Source: JAZKDW01 sp040387375 (lineage in GTDB: Bacteria; Pseudomonadota; Gammaproteobacteria; Burkholderiales; Burkholderiaceae_D). Taken from it: a DNA stretch of 64,000 nt. The notes beneath the pieces were generated by a model that did no database searches, was not told where the DNA came from, and worked only from the letters and a program-made list of their open reading frames with translations. Within the stretch, counting starts at the first letter, position 1. Each line of letters starts with the position of its first letter. The DNA is taken from the NCBI GenBank assembly GCA_040387375.1, contig JAZKDW010000015.1:288589-352588 (forward strand), in the 5' to 3' direction. Both the position numbers and the translations under genes were made by a program. Below, piece after piece: positions 7,969 to 16,827 of this stretch.

Positions 7969-9651
7969 TTGATCATCAACATCCGGCAACTCTTCCCCTT
8001 TCTGCATTGGCCGCGTCCGACGGCAATTTCGCTCAGGCGCGATGCATGGGCCGGCATCACCGTCGGCCTGGTCCTGATTCCGCAGGCAATTGCGTATGCG
8101 ACCCTGGCCGGCATGCCGCCGCAAACAGGTCTGTACGCCGCTTTGCTTCCAAGCATTATCGGCATACTCTGGGGTTCTTCCGCGCTGCTGGCCGTCGGAC
8201 CGGTTGCCTTGACCGGCTTGCTGACATTCGGCTCGCTCGCGCCGATGGCTGTGCCGGGCAGCGCGCAATGGGTGGTGCTGGCGATCTGGCTGGCGCTGTA
8301 CGCGGGCGCCATCCAGTTCCTGCTCGGCGCGTTCAGGCTCGGACGCATTGCCGATATCGTGTCGCAACCGGTGGTGACCGGATTTATCAACGCGGCGGCG
8401 CTGATCATCATCATTTCACAGTTGCCGGCGCTGCTGGGCATTGGTTTATCGTTTGAAAAGCTTCGTCAGGTGGCGGCCGGTTCGATGAGCGAGGGCATGC
8501 TGATGACTTGCATTTTCGGATTTTCTTCACTGGCCTTGCTGCTGGCCTTCAAGCGTTTCCTGCCACGTTTTCCCGGCATGCTGGCCGTCACGATATTGGG
8601 CATATCGGCCAGCCAGGCATTGGACTATGCAGGCCACGGCGGCGCCATCATCGGCGCCATCCCGGGAGGTATTGCCCCTCTTGCATTGCCTATGGCGATC
8701 TCTTTCGAAAGCCATCAGGAACTATGGCCCGCAGCGCTGATCCTGGCCTTGATCAGCTTTACCGAAGCGATGTCAAGCTGCCGGGTCCTGGCCCGCAAGC
8801 GCAATGAGCAATGGGATGAAAATCAGGAACTGATCGGCCAGGGACTGGCAAAAATCACCAGTGGCTTCAGCGGCGCGTTTCCGGTGAGCGGATCGTTTTC
8901 CCGTTCCGCGCTTAATCTATATGCAGGCGCCACGAGTGCGTGGTCGACCCTGTTTTCCGCGCTGTGCGTGTTGTGCTGCCTGTTGTTCCTGATGGATTTC
9001 CTGTTCTACCTGCCGCGCGCGGTACTGGCGGCAATGATCATGGTGCCGGTGTTCGGACTGGTGGATTGGCGGGCAATGCGCCGGCTTTTTTCCATCTCGC
9101 GCGATGAGGGTCTGATCGCCGTCGTGACCTTCGCGGTAACGCTGTTGTCGGCGCCGCGTCTGCATTGGGGCATTTTTGTGGGTGTTGGACTGACGATGGT
9201 GTCCTTCCTGTACCGGCGCGCGCATCCGCGCATCGTGGAAGTCAGCCAGCATGGGGATGGAACCCTGCGTGATCGCAGCCGGTTCAACCTGCCGCCGCTT
9301 GCGCCTGACCTGCTTGCGGTGCGCCTCGATTCCGCGCTTAATTTCCTGACCGCGGCAATGCTGGAGCGTTATATTACCGAGCGCATTCGTGCCGACGGCC
9401 AGCTGCGACGGGTGATGCTGTGTGCCAGTTCGATCAATGATATTGACGTCAGCGGCGTCGAGATCCTGGAGGCTCTACACAGGACCTTGCAGGAAAAGGG
9501 CATGGTCCTGTACGTAACGGCCATCAAGAAGCAGGTGTGGGATGTGCTTGACCGGGCCGGCCTGATCAAGATGCTGGGAAGCGAACACCTGTTTGCGACT
9601 GATGCCGAAGCGATTCAGAAAATGTGCCAGGCTGCCGATGCGTCCGCTTGA
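7969..9651 (+). CDS. SulP family anion permease with STAS domain
   Basis: This protein of about 560 residues belongs to the SulP/SLC26 family of inner-membrane anion carriers (sulfate, bicarbonate or dicarboxylates). The N-terminal DAWAGITVGLVLIPQAIAYA and MPPQTGLYAALLPSI are the family signature. Ten or more hydrophobic helices follow, and the C-terminal ~110 residues (about 440-550) form a STAS domain (MLCASSINDIDVSGVEILEA). The start is uncertain: an in-frame stop at 7960 leaves TTG at 7969 as the first candidate, with AGGA touching it, so initiation may lie slightly downstream. The anion transported cannot be assigned; no carbonic anhydrase or Cys gene is adjacent. Confidence 0.88.
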   Translation: MIINIRQLFPFLHWPRPTAISLRRDAWAGITVGLVLIPQAIAYATLAGMPPQTGLYAALLPSIIGILWGSSALLAVGPVALTGLLTFGSLAPMAVPGSAQWVVLAIWLALYAGAIQFLLGAFRLGRIADIVSQPVVTGFINAAALIIIISQLPALLGIGLSFEKLRQVAAGSMSEGMLMTCIFGFSSLALLLAFKRFLPRFPGMLAVTILGISASQALDYAGHGGAIIGAIPGGIAPLALPMAISFESHQELWPAALILALISFTEAMSSCRVLARKRNEQWDENQELIGQGLAKITSGFSGAFPVSGSFSRSALNLYAGATSAWSTLFSALCVLCCLLFLMDFLFYLPRAVLAAMIMVPVFGLVDWRAMRRLFSISRDEGLIAVVTFAVTLLSAPRLHWGIFVGVGLTMVSFLYRRAHPRIVEVSQHGDGTLRDRSRFNLPPLAPDLLAVRLDSALNFLTAAMLERYITERIRADGQLRRVMLCASSINDIDVSGVEILEALHRTLQEKGMVLYVTAIKKQVWDVLDRAGLIKMLGSEHLFATDAEAIQKMCQAADASA

Positions 9652-9667
9652 GATTGCATGTTCCGAC

Positions 9668-10234
9668 TCAGGACAGCAGCCTGCTGTGCCGCGGCAGCCT
9701 GGCGGCAAGATACTCGTGCTGATCGGCCAGCACATTCCTGCCGCTGAGCAGATAGTGTTCGGCGCGGCATGGAATGTACGGTACAAACAGCAGCGGCCGG
9801 AAGCTATCCACCAGCTTGTCCGCCTTTTCCTGGTTGCAGTCCCGGCATGAGGTGACGCAATTCATCCAGGTATCCTTGCCGCCGCGTCTCTGTGCAAGCA
9901 CGTGGTCGCGTGACAGGTCCTTGTGCGCAAAACGATTGCCGCAATACGCGCAGGTGTAGCGGTCGCGCTTGAACAGCAGATGATTCTGATTGCCGAGGGG
10001 TAGGTCGGCGCGCAGCATGCGCGCCATGATTTCACTGCCGGCGATGGCGATGATGGGCTTGACCGTAATCCTGGACTGCACGCCGGCGCGCGAATAACCG
10101 CCGCGGAAGACCTGATTCCGCTCACCTAGCTCCCACGCCACTTTTCCGGCAGCGTAGTACAGCACGGCGTCTTCCGGAGAAATCCAGTCGAATGGATTTC
10201 CGGCGATATCGAGCGCGAGGATATGAGCAATCAT
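9668..10234 (-). CDS. HNH endonuclease
   Basis: The product is 188 residues. It carries a canonical HNH zinc-finger nuclease module with CAYCGNRF, then SRDHVLAQRRGGKDTWMNCV and CRDCNQEKADK, providing the two CxxC pairs and the catalytic His and Asn. This subgroup of chromosomal HNH proteins is widespread and usually of unknown role, with DNA repair or housekeeping suggested. The start with complement at 10232-10234 was chosen because it begins MIAHILALDIAGNPFDWIS, the conserved N-terminus, with AGGTG upstream. Longer upstream readings lack family sequence. It is convergent with the SulP gene, 16 bp away. Confidence 0.85.
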   Translation of the reverse strand: MIAHILALDIAGNPFDWISPEDAVLYYAAGKVAWELGERNQVFRGGYSRAGVQSRITVKPIIAIAGSEIMARMLRADLPLGNQNHLLFKRDRYTCAYCGNRFAHKDLSRDHVLAQRRGGKDTWMNCVTSCRDCNQEKADKLVDSFRPLLFVPYIPCRAEHYLLSGRNVLADQHEYLAARLPRHSRLLS

Positions 10235-10612
10235 TGCTGCACCTGTCTCTCCCTGAGGAACACTGCACATGGCGATGGCGATAAAGCGGAAAGCTTCTTG
10301 ACACGTGCCGGGCAAATCCGAACTTGCGCCGGTATCGATGTCGGGAGCGGTTTTCCGTTGAACCGTAGACAGATAATAGTACGGATTCTGTCGTGTGATC
10401 AAATGGAGATGATGCAATACCCGCATGCGTTGCGATTGCGTGAAGGAACGTGTTACCGACGCCGGGAATTCAGAAGGCTCGCTGGAAACCTTCCTGTTGA
10501 CGAAAATTTCTTTGCTTGTTCAGGTTGCGCTGGCATCGCATGCGGGCTGTGAAGGGTGCGCGAGCTGGCATCAAAAATATGATCCGGGCCCAGAGTTACT
10601 TGGCGGTAGTGT
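10235..10612. other. Gene-free spacer
   Basis: These 378 bases between the HNH gene start and the tetR stop hold no frame with recognisable protein sequence on either strand, and no strong hairpin or repeat. They presumably contain the HNH promoter. Confidence 0.5.
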
Positions 10613-11287
10613 CTATACCCGATTTGCGATCTGTTGATTGCCACACCTATGCTTCATGTTGTCAATAAAGCCTCCAATCAGGGCTTCAATGATGGCATCG
10701 ACGTTCTTGGGGATCCCGGATTTATATACCCATTTGCGCATGCCCAGATAAAAAATACTGGCATGTAGTGCCCATACAAGTTCAATTTCTATCTCCGCCG
10801 ATTCATTATCAACCGGTGCGGGAAGACAATATGCATGCCGCACTTCGGCCACAACCGTAACGAAGATCTGCTCACGCAATAATTTGAACAGACGGTTATT
10901 AATGCCTTCTTGTTTCAGGCCGGCGAAAATCAGGATTCGTACCCAGTCCTTTTGGAGAACGCTTTTGGCATAATCAAGATAATATTGCTTCAGGCGCTGT
11001 TCCATCGGGACGGTCCTGTCGCGCAGTTGCTCTTCCCACAATGGGTTCCATTTCGCCAGGTAGACCTCTTTATAAACGCGGTCAACGATAGCCTGCTTGT
11101 TTGGAAAATACTTATAAAGGAGGGATTGGGTGATGCCAATATGCTGGGCGAGATCCCGCGTGCTGCCCTCAAAACCCTCTTGGGCGAAATATTCGACTGC
11201 CTTTTGAACGATCAACTGTTCGCGCTCAATCGTATCCATCCGAGGTGCTCGGACTTTATGTGGAGCTGATACTTTTTGTACTGTCAT
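10613..11287 (-). CDS. TetR family transcriptional regulator
   Basis: This regulator of about 224 residues has an N-terminal helix-turn-helix (STRDLAQHIGITQSLLYKYF) within the first 60 residues, followed by a helical ligand-binding domain with no known signature. It sits at the end of the divergent flavin-reductase/oxidoreductase module and probably controls that cluster. The palindromes upstream of the flavin reductase and LLM genes are candidate operators. The start is uncertain: ATG at 11285-11287 gives MTVQKVSAPHKV, the Met 16 codons later (MDTIEREQ) is also plausible, and none has a strong ribosome binding site. Confidence 0.85.
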   Translation of the reverse strand: MTVQKVSAPHKVRAPRMDTIEREQLIVQKAVEYFAQEGFEGSTRDLAQHIGITQSLLYKYFPNKQAIVDRVYKEVYLAKWNPLWEEQLRDRTVPMEQRLKQYYLDYAKSVLQKDWVRILIFAGLKQEGINNRLFKLLREQIFVTVVAEVRHAYCLPAPVDNESAEIEIELVWALHASIFYLGMRKWVYKSGIPKNVDAIIEALIGGFIDNMKHRCGNQQIANRV

Positions 11288-11449
11288 GGTTTGAGGGAGC
11301 ATTTGTTGGGCACATCGGGCGCCGTGCCGTAATGCGTTTACATTCATCGATTTTAACAAGTATCTGCCTACAAATGCGGCATCGAACATTCCTCGGCACG
11401 TGGCCGACGACATCCCTCCCTGCGTGTCGCCAGTGCCAGGGAACCGGCT

Positions 11450-12469
11450 CTACATGCCGTCGACGTTTACCGATCTTGCGTGGACAATATTTCCATTAAG
11501 TGTCGACTCGAAGACAGCCTCAAGCGCGGCTACCGTATCAAGCATCTCTTGCAGAGGCACCGGATAATCCTTCTGGGTACCTCGAACCGCGTCTGCAAAT
11601 GCTTCAAGATTGGTTAACACCGGTGAAGCCACAGGATAATCCGTAATCGTTGGCTGTCCGCTTGCCGACGAACGCAGCATCGTCCATCCGGTAGGCGCCT
11701 CAACATGGGATTTATCGCGAATTTCAATCCATCCGCGCGAGCCGAACACGGTGAAGCGTGAATAAAATGGCGTCGCCAGATTTGCATTGATTGCCGCCAC
11801 CGCGCCGTTCGACAAACTGATATTCGACGAAAGGCTGTCCCCCGATTCGAATCCGGTTACCAGCGACCGGTTGGTGGCATACACCTCGCGCGCACCTTTG
11901 CCCAAACTCACCGACAAATCAAGCAGATGTATGCCGGTTGCAGTCATCGGCCCACAGGCAGCTTCGGCACGCGACAAACGCCAATTGTCCGGTGCAAGGG
12001 CAAGAAACTTGTCATGACTGAAGTTGCCCTCGATTTGCAGCAGTTCGCCCAGCACGCCGTCCCTGAAAAGATTTTGGAGCAAAACCATGGGCGGCTCGAA
12101 CCGTCTCTCGTGGCCGATTCCCAAGCGTACGTCTTGTGCAATGCACGCCTTTACCGCGCGAGTCGCAGCATCCAGCGATAGTGCAAGGGGCTTTTCGCAA
12201 AACACATGCTTGCCGGCGGATGCGGCCTTGATAATCTGTTCTTCGTGGAACCGATGCGGCGACGTCAATATCACGACATCAACGTCACGTTCTCCCAGTA
12301 CATCTTCAAAATTCTCGTAATACCGGATTCCCGCTTGCTCGCAGAATGCTCTACCGGCTTCCTGATTCGGCTCCACAGCGGCGATAACACGTATCTTCCC
12401 GCTGGCCTCCAGCGTTTTGGTGATGATCTTTCCCCACCATCCCAATCCTACAATCGCAGCATGGACCAT
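11450..12469 (-). CDS. Gfo/Idh/MocA family NAD(P)-dependent oxidoreductase
   Basis: This 339-residue protein has an N-terminal Rossmann fold (AIVGLGWWGKIITKTLEASG), the conserved EKP motif (FCEKPLALSLD) whose Lys is catalytic, and a C-terminal beta-sheet domain with GIHLLDLSVSLG supplying the His/Asp pair. Members oxidise or reduce sugars, inositols or related hydroxy compounds. The ATG has AAGGAG 5 bases upstream. It follows the flavin reductase on the same strand after 44 bp, so the two are probably co-transcribed. It is more distant from the two homologues at 15.8 and 16.8 kb than those are from each other. Confidence 0.9.
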   Translation of the reverse strand: MVHAAIVGLGWWGKIITKTLEASGKIRVIAAVEPNQEAGRAFCEQAGIRYYENFEDVLGERDVDVVILTSPHRFHEEQIIKAASAGKHVFCEKPLALSLDAATRAVKACIAQDVRLGIGHERRFEPPMVLLQNLFRDGVLGELLQIEGNFSHDKFLALAPDNWRLSRAEAACGPMTATGIHLLDLSVSLGKGAREVYATNRSLVTGFESGDSLSSNISLSNGAVAAINANLATPFYSRFTVFGSRGWIEIRDKSHVEAPTGWTMLRSSASGQPTITDYPVASPVLTNLEAFADAVRGTQKDYPVPLQEMLDTVAALEAVFESTLNGNIVHARSVNVDGM

Positions 12470-12513
12470 GTTTTCTCCTTAAATAAAGTTGATTGAATCG
12501 GACCGCTGCGCAA

Positions 12514-13017
12514 CTAAGGGCGCAGGTACTGTCCTTTCCAGAAAAATAAAGGACGCGTGTCGGCATCGTGGGTAAAGCGCAGTACCCGTGCCAGGAAAAT
12601 TGTATGGTCGCCGCCGTAAAGCTGATAATCGTTACGGCAGACGAAATGTCCCGCGGTTCCAGCTAATACTGGAATGCCTTCTTCGGTAGTAGAGAAATCA
12701 ACTCCATCAAACTTATCAGGACTGGAGCGCGCAAAACGGTCGGAAAGGTCGGACTGCTGTGCCGATAGCACGTTCACCACAAAATGTGGCGCCCGCTGGA
12801 ATACGCGGTTGCTGGGTGCGCCGCAGGATTGCGACCAGAGAATCAGCGGCGGATCCAGCGAGACCGCATTGAAAGAACTGACTGTCACCCCGTACAGTTT
12901 TCCGCTGTCGTCGCGTGTGGTAATGACCGTCACTCCGGTGCCAAATGTGCCGAGCGCATTGCGAAAATCGCGTTGATCAAATTCCGTTAATTCGTCAACT
13001 GTTGCTCTTGCATTCAT
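12514..13017 (-). CDS. Flavin reductase family protein (two-component monooxygenase partner)
   Basis: The product is 167 residues of the HpaC/FlRed family. RDFRNALGTFGTGVTVITT and GVTVSSFNAVSLDPPLILW form the FMN-binding split barrel, and the end FWKGQYL is also typical. These enzymes use NAD(P)H to reduce flavin and hand it to a separate monooxygenase. The divergently placed luciferase-like protein at 13284 is the obvious partner. The ATG has AGGAGA about 7 bases upstream. Palindromic TGATC sites lie 38-60 bp before the start. Confidence 0.92.
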   Translation of the reverse strand: MNARATVDELTEFDQRDFRNALGTFGTGVTVITTRDDSGKLYGVTVSSFNAVSLDPPLILWSQSCGAPSNRVFQRAPHFVVNVLSAQQSDLSDRFARSSPDKFDGVDFSTTEEGIPVLAGTAGHFVCRNDYQLYGGDHTIFLARVLRFTHDADTRPLFFWKGQYLRP

Positions 13018-13054
13018 GATGTTTCTCCTGAATCGGCGAATCGGCTAAAACCCG

Positions 13055-13077
13055 CGATCATAATGATCGATTGATCA
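13055..13077. promoter_or_regulatory. Candidate TetR operator, site 1
   Basis: CGATCATAATGATCG (13055-13069) is a perfect 15-bp palindrome overlapping a second half-site pair TGATC-N4-GATCA (13064-13077). It lies just upstream of the flavin reductase start. A similar TGATC-N4-GATC motif occurs before the divergent LLM gene. A shared operator for the nearby TetR protein is an inference. Confidence 0.5.
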
Positions 13078-13263
13078 CTGAAAGTCAATGGAAACCAACG
13101 GGATGCAATTCGCATCGACATCTCATGTAATGCCTGGCTTCTTTCTTCGCGCAATTCTGGAGCATCGATATATATACAAAGGCGGCAGGTCCATTGTCAA
13201 CTTCTCCCCTTGCCTGCCTAATTTAAAAATAACGCTTGCAAAACAAAATCAACACAATTAAAG

Positions 13264-13276
13264 TGATCAAACGATC
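13264..13276. promoter_or_regulatory. Candidate TetR operator, site 2
   Basis: TGATCAAACGATC has the same TGATC-N4-GATC form as site 1. It lies 7 bases before the chosen start of the LLM monooxygenase, where a bound repressor would block initiation. Confidence 0.4.
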
Positions 13277-13283
13277 TTTAAAT

Positions 13284-14387
13284 ATGGGCTCTAATATGAA
13301 GCTGGGAATGTTTATGATGCCGCTGCACCCTCCTGGGCGCCGCTTCTCTGAGACGCTCAAGGAAGACCGCGAGGCGATTCTGCTGGCGGACCGGCTTGGC
13401 TATAACGAGGCTTTCGTTGGCGAGCATGTGTCTGATGCCGCTGAGCCCATCTCATCCTGCATTGCCTTTCTCGCCAGCCTGGCATACGAGACCAAACAGA
13501 TCCATCTGGGGACCGGCACGGTGAACTTGCCAAACACGCATCCAGCCACAGTGGCGGCACAAGTTGCCATGCTCGATCACATGCTCGAGGGGCGACTGCT
13601 GTTTGGCATCAGTCCTGGCGGGTTGATGTCGGATGTCGAGTTATTTGGAAATCTCGACAAGGACCGCACCGAGATGCTGGTCGAGTCGATCGATATGATT
13701 CTCAGCATCTGGGCACAGGAGCCGCCGTACGACTTGAAGGGAAAATATTGGAACGTCTCGACAGGTAAAACGATGATTCCGGAAATCGGGCAAGGCATCA
13801 TCGCCAAACCGTTTCAGCGCCCCCATCCGCCAATCGTTGTAACGGCCGTCGCCCCTTTCTCAAAAGGAGTTACAGAAGCAGCCAAGCGCGGCTGGCAGCC
13901 GATTTCGGCGAACTTCCTGCTGCCGAAATGGGTTGCCACTCACTGGCCGAAATATGTCGAAGGCCGCAATGCTGTGGACAAGCAGGCAAACCCGAGCGAA
14001 TGGCGTGTTGCCAAAAGCATCTTTGTCGCCGATAAGGAATCCGATGCACGGGACTATGGAAAAGGTGCGAACGGACCATATGCGTTCTATTTCAAGCAGC
14101 TCATGCGCAAACTAATCGGCGGCAACGGCCGATCCAATCTGTTCAAGCCCGACCAGACGATGCCGGATTCAGATCTTACGCTGGAATATGTAATGGATCA
14201 GCTCGTCATCGCGGGTACCGTCAACGAAGTTGTCGACCAATTGCTTGCTTTTCGAGATCAAATTGGTGACTTTGGCACGCTCCTGTATTCGTGCCATGAT
14301 TGGATCGACCCCGTGCTTGGCAAACGTTCCATGGAACTCATGGCGACAGAAGTGCTGCCACGTGTAAACCAGGCACTCGGCCGGTGA
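13284..14387 (+). CDS. LLM class flavin-dependent monooxygenase
   Basis: This protein of about 367 residues is of the bacterial luciferase-like superfamily. KLGMFMMPLHPPGR, LLADRLGYNEAFVGEHVSD and HLGTGTVNLPNTHPATVAAQ are characteristic of the TIM-barrel core. These enzymes use reduced FMN supplied by a partner reductase to oxygenate or cleave C-C, C-N or C-S bonds; the divergent flavin reductase fits. The ATG at 13284 (MGSNMKLG) or at 13296 (MKLG) is more plausible than the TTG at 13236, which would place the candidate operator inside the gene. No strong ribosome binding site was seen. It is followed at once by the hydrolase gene. Confidence 0.88.
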   Translation: MGSNMKLGMFMMPLHPPGRRFSETLKEDREAILLADRLGYNEAFVGEHVSDAAEPISSCIAFLASLAYETKQIHLGTGTVNLPNTHPATVAAQVAMLDHMLEGRLLFGISPGGLMSDVELFGNLDKDRTEMLVESIDMILSIWAQEPPYDLKGKYWNVSTGKTMIPEIGQGIIAKPFQRPHPPIVVTAVAPFSKGVTEAAKRGWQPISANFLLPKWVATHWPKYVEGRNAVDKQANPSEWRVAKSIFVADKESDARDYGKGANGPYAFYFKQLMRKLIGGNGRSNLFKPDQTMPDSDLTLEYVMDQLVIAGTVNEVVDQLLAFRDQIGDFGTLLYSCHDWIDPVLGKRSMELMATEVLPRVNQALGR

Positions 14388-14389
14388 TC

Positions 14390-15184
14390 ATGGATAAGTC
14401 CTTGTCCACACACAGCATGCCCGCTACTGCGTACACACTGGAAGGCCGGCAGGGCGCGCCAGTCCTGGTGCTCGCAAATTCCTTGGCTGCGACACCGCAG
14501 ATGTGGGATTCACAATGTACCCTATGGCGCAAAAAATTCCAGGTGCTGCGTTATAGTTATCGCGGACACGGCGAGACTGAACCGCTAGGAGCATCGACTT
14601 CGGTCGAACAGCTTGCGCAGGATTTGCTGTCACTGCTGGATGAACGCGGCATACAGCGTTTCAGCTTCGCCGGCATTTCATTGGGCGGCATGCTCGGCCT
14701 TCATATGGCCGCCACCGAACCACTACGCGTAGAGCGTTTGGTGGCCGCCAATTTCCGCTATTACCAGACGGACGTCACACGGCCGCAATGGGACCAGCGT
14801 ATCGCGCTGGTGAAGGAGAAAGGCATCGCCGCGATCGTGGACGGCACCGCTGACCGCTGGCTGACCGAGGCGTTTCGTCAGAACCACCCGGATCGCGACG
14901 CCTGGCTCCGCGCAATGATACGTACAACGTCGGTCGACGGCTTTCTGGCGTGTGCAAAAGCCGTCCGGGATTACGATGCGCGTCCGCTTTTGAAATCCAT
15001 CCGCTGCCCCGTGATGTTAATCAGCGGCGTCGAAGACCTTGCAGCCCCGACGGCGCACATTGACGAACTTGCTCACCTCTTGAAAACAAGCACCCGCGTT
15101 TCGCTTGCCGCCGCACATCTGTCCAACATTGAACGCAGCGACGAGTTTTCGCAACTGATCATCAACTTCATGGACGCGGCATGA
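14390..15184 (+). CDS. Alpha/beta hydrolase, 3-oxoadipate enol-lactonase-like
   Basis: This 264-residue hydrolase has the nucleophile elbow in FAGISLGGMLG (Ser), an acid residue in SGVEDLAAP and a late His in AAHLSNIE, making the catalytic triad. The N-terminal LVLANSLAATPQMWD and YSYRGHGETEP are typical of the PcaD-like group that opens enol-lactones. The start ATG at 14390 lies 2 bases after the LLM stop, and its own stop overlaps the next gene by ATGA, so the three genes are translationally linked. With the CMD protein it suggests a lactone intermediate, but the substrate need not be 3-oxoadipate. Confidence 0.85.
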   Translation: MDKSLSTHSMPATAYTLEGRQGAPVLVLANSLAATPQMWDSQCTLWRKKFQVLRYSYRGHGETEPLGASTSVEQLAQDLLSLLDERGIQRFSFAGISLGGMLGLHMAATEPLRVERLVAANFRYYQTDVTRPQWDQRIALVKEKGIAAIVDGTADRWLTEAFRQNHPDRDAWLRAMIRTTSVDGFLACAKAVRDYDARPLLKSIRCPVMLISGVEDLAAPTAHIDELAHLLKTSTRVSLAAAHLSNIERSDEFSQLIINFMDAA

Positions 15185-15705
15185 AATCCCGGTTGCCGCT
15201 TCCGGAAATCGATGAGTTCTGGCCGGCTCAGCGACAGGTATACGAATCGATCAAACGCACCCGGGGAAATATCGACGGACCGTTCCTCGCATGGCTGCAC
15301 AGCCCGGAATTGGCCAGTCACGCCGAGAAGCTCGGCGCATTTTGCCGTTATGGAACATCGTTGTCGCTGCAGGAATCGGAACTGCTCATTCTGTGCGTCG
15401 GTGCCCATCATCAGTGCCTGGGGGAACAGCAGATTCATGAACCGATCGCCAGGAAAGCCGGTTTGACCGACGAAATGATTGGTGCGGTGCGACGTGGAGA
15501 TGAACCGGAATTTGCCGACGAGCGACTGTCGAGTTTGCACACACTGGCAACGCAGTTGCTTGCGACGAACCGAATAGAGCAGGATTTGTTTGATCGCGCC
15601 CGACAGGTTTTTGGAGACAAGACCCTGGTAGAGGCAGTCGGCATTCTTGGCTACTATGCATTCGTCGCAATGACGCTTAATGCATTCGAAATGGGACTTG
15701 AATAA
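15181..15705 (+). CDS. Carboxymuconolactone decarboxylase-like protein
   Basis: The product is 174 residues, all helical, of the CMD/AhpD-like superfamily. PFLAWLHSPELASHAEKLG and the ELLILCVGAHHQCLGEQQIHEP segment are typical. The CxxC pair of AhpD peroxidase members is absent; a Cys-x3-HH-x-C pattern and Glu remain, so it is more like the acid-base decarboxylase or isomerase type. Its ATG overlaps the hydrolase stop (ATGA at 15181-15184), indicating coupled translation. It probably acts on the hydrolase substrate or product. Confidence 0.85.
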   Translation: MKSRLPLPEIDEFWPAQRQVYESIKRTRGNIDGPFLAWLHSPELASHAEKLGAFCRYGTSLSLQESELLILCVGAHHQCLGEQQIHEPIARKAGLTDEMIGAVRRGDEPEFADERLSSLHTLATQLLATNRIEQDLFDRARQVFGDKTLVEAVGILGYYAFVAMTLNAFEMGLE

Positions 15706-15785
15706 GTGAAGTAAACGCATCCGAAAATCATCGACCAAAACGTGATTCAAAAAGACTTTTAAACAGCAAAACGATTGGAGACAGT

Positions 15786-16814
15786 ATGAAACAAATTAAA
15801 GTGGGCATCATTGGCACCGGCTGGTGCGGAGGCATTCGTGCCGAAACCTGCGCTGCGAATCCGTATGTCAGCGAACTGCATGTGGCAGAAACAAATGAAA
15901 CCAGGCTTGAAGAAATAGTCGGCAAGACCCGCCCCGTTTCCGCGACCACCGATTATCGGCAGCTGCTCGCCAACAAGGAAATCGACGCAGTTATTATTTC
16001 AGCCACTCCCGAGACCAAACATTTTCCGATGGCAAAGGAAAGTCTGTTGGCAGGCAAGCACGTCTTTCTCGAGAAGCCGATCGCAATCGAACTGTCCGAA
16101 GCAGATGAATTAATCGCACTGGCCAAGTCAAAAGGATTATTTTTCACCATTGGATATTCACAACGCTTCAATCCAAAGTTCGCCTATGTCAAGCGGTCGA
16201 TTGATGATGGCACCATCGGTGAACCCGTGAGTGCGCTGGTCAGCCGTCATATTTCCCGCGGACTCGGCAGCAAGATCAGTGGACGCGGCAAACTGTCGCC
16301 CGCTGCAATGGAAGCAACCCACGACATTGACTTCGTACTGTGGTGTTTCGCTCCCAGAAAACCGATTCGGGTGTATGCGCAGGAAGTACGCAAGATCATG
16401 CAAAAAACGGTCGATGCTCCCGATTGCGTGTGGATCATTGTCACCATGGATGACGGCTCCGTATTCACGATTGGCGCTGGATGGGTGCAACCGCCAGCTT
16501 ATCCGAATTTCTCTTCCACCTGGATCGAGATGGTCGGCACCGAAGGCTCGATCATTGTCGATGACACCCATCGTGACGTCCTGCTGAACACGATGCAGAA
16601 AGGGATCGTGCTGCCGCTCTCAACCATGCCTGGCGAAAAAGTCGCGCATGTCTATGCCGGTCCGATGGAGGCGGAAACGATGCATTTTCTCGAGTGCATC
16701 GCGTTGAACCGACAACCGCTGGTCACTGCCGAGCAGGCGCGCATGGTGATGCAAATCTATCAGGCGGCCGACCAGTCAGCAGTAGAAAACCGACCAATCG
16801 ACATTCTTTGCTGA
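15786..16814 (+). CDS. Gfo/Idh/MocA family oxidoreductase (tandem copy 1)
   Basis: This 342-residue protein has an N-terminal Rossmann fold (KVGIIGTGWCGGIRAETCA), the EKP motif (VFLEKPIAIELSEAD), the His-Asp pair in EATHDIDFVLW and the motif GTEGSIIVDDTHRDVLL. The last motif is shared with the next gene (GTEGVLTIDDTHRDIVL), so the two are probably ancient tandem duplicates. It likely oxidises a hydroxy acid, cyclitol or sugar derivative with NAD(P). The ATG has TTGGAGAC upstream. It lies 80 bp after the CMD gene and 13 bp before the second copy, probably in one operon. Confidence 0.9.
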   Translation: MKQIKVGIIGTGWCGGIRAETCAANPYVSELHVAETNETRLEEIVGKTRPVSATTDYRQLLANKEIDAVIISATPETKHFPMAKESLLAGKHVFLEKPIAIELSEADELIALAKSKGLFFTIGYSQRFNPKFAYVKRSIDDGTIGEPVSALVSRHISRGLGSKISGRGKLSPAAMEATHDIDFVLWCFAPRKPIRVYAQEVRKIMQKTVDAPDCVWIIVTMDDGSVFTIGAGWVQPPAYPNFSSTWIEMVGTEGSIIVDDTHRDVLLNTMQKGIVLPLSTMPGEKVAHVYAGPMEAETMHFLECIALNRQPLVTAEQARMVMQIYQAADQSAVENRPIDILC

Positions 16815-16827
16815 AAACAGAGGACCT

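Noticed and set aside
10425..10637. A 70-codon frame in the HNH-tetR spacer
   Set aside because: It overlaps the end of tetR, has no ribosome binding site and resembles no family.
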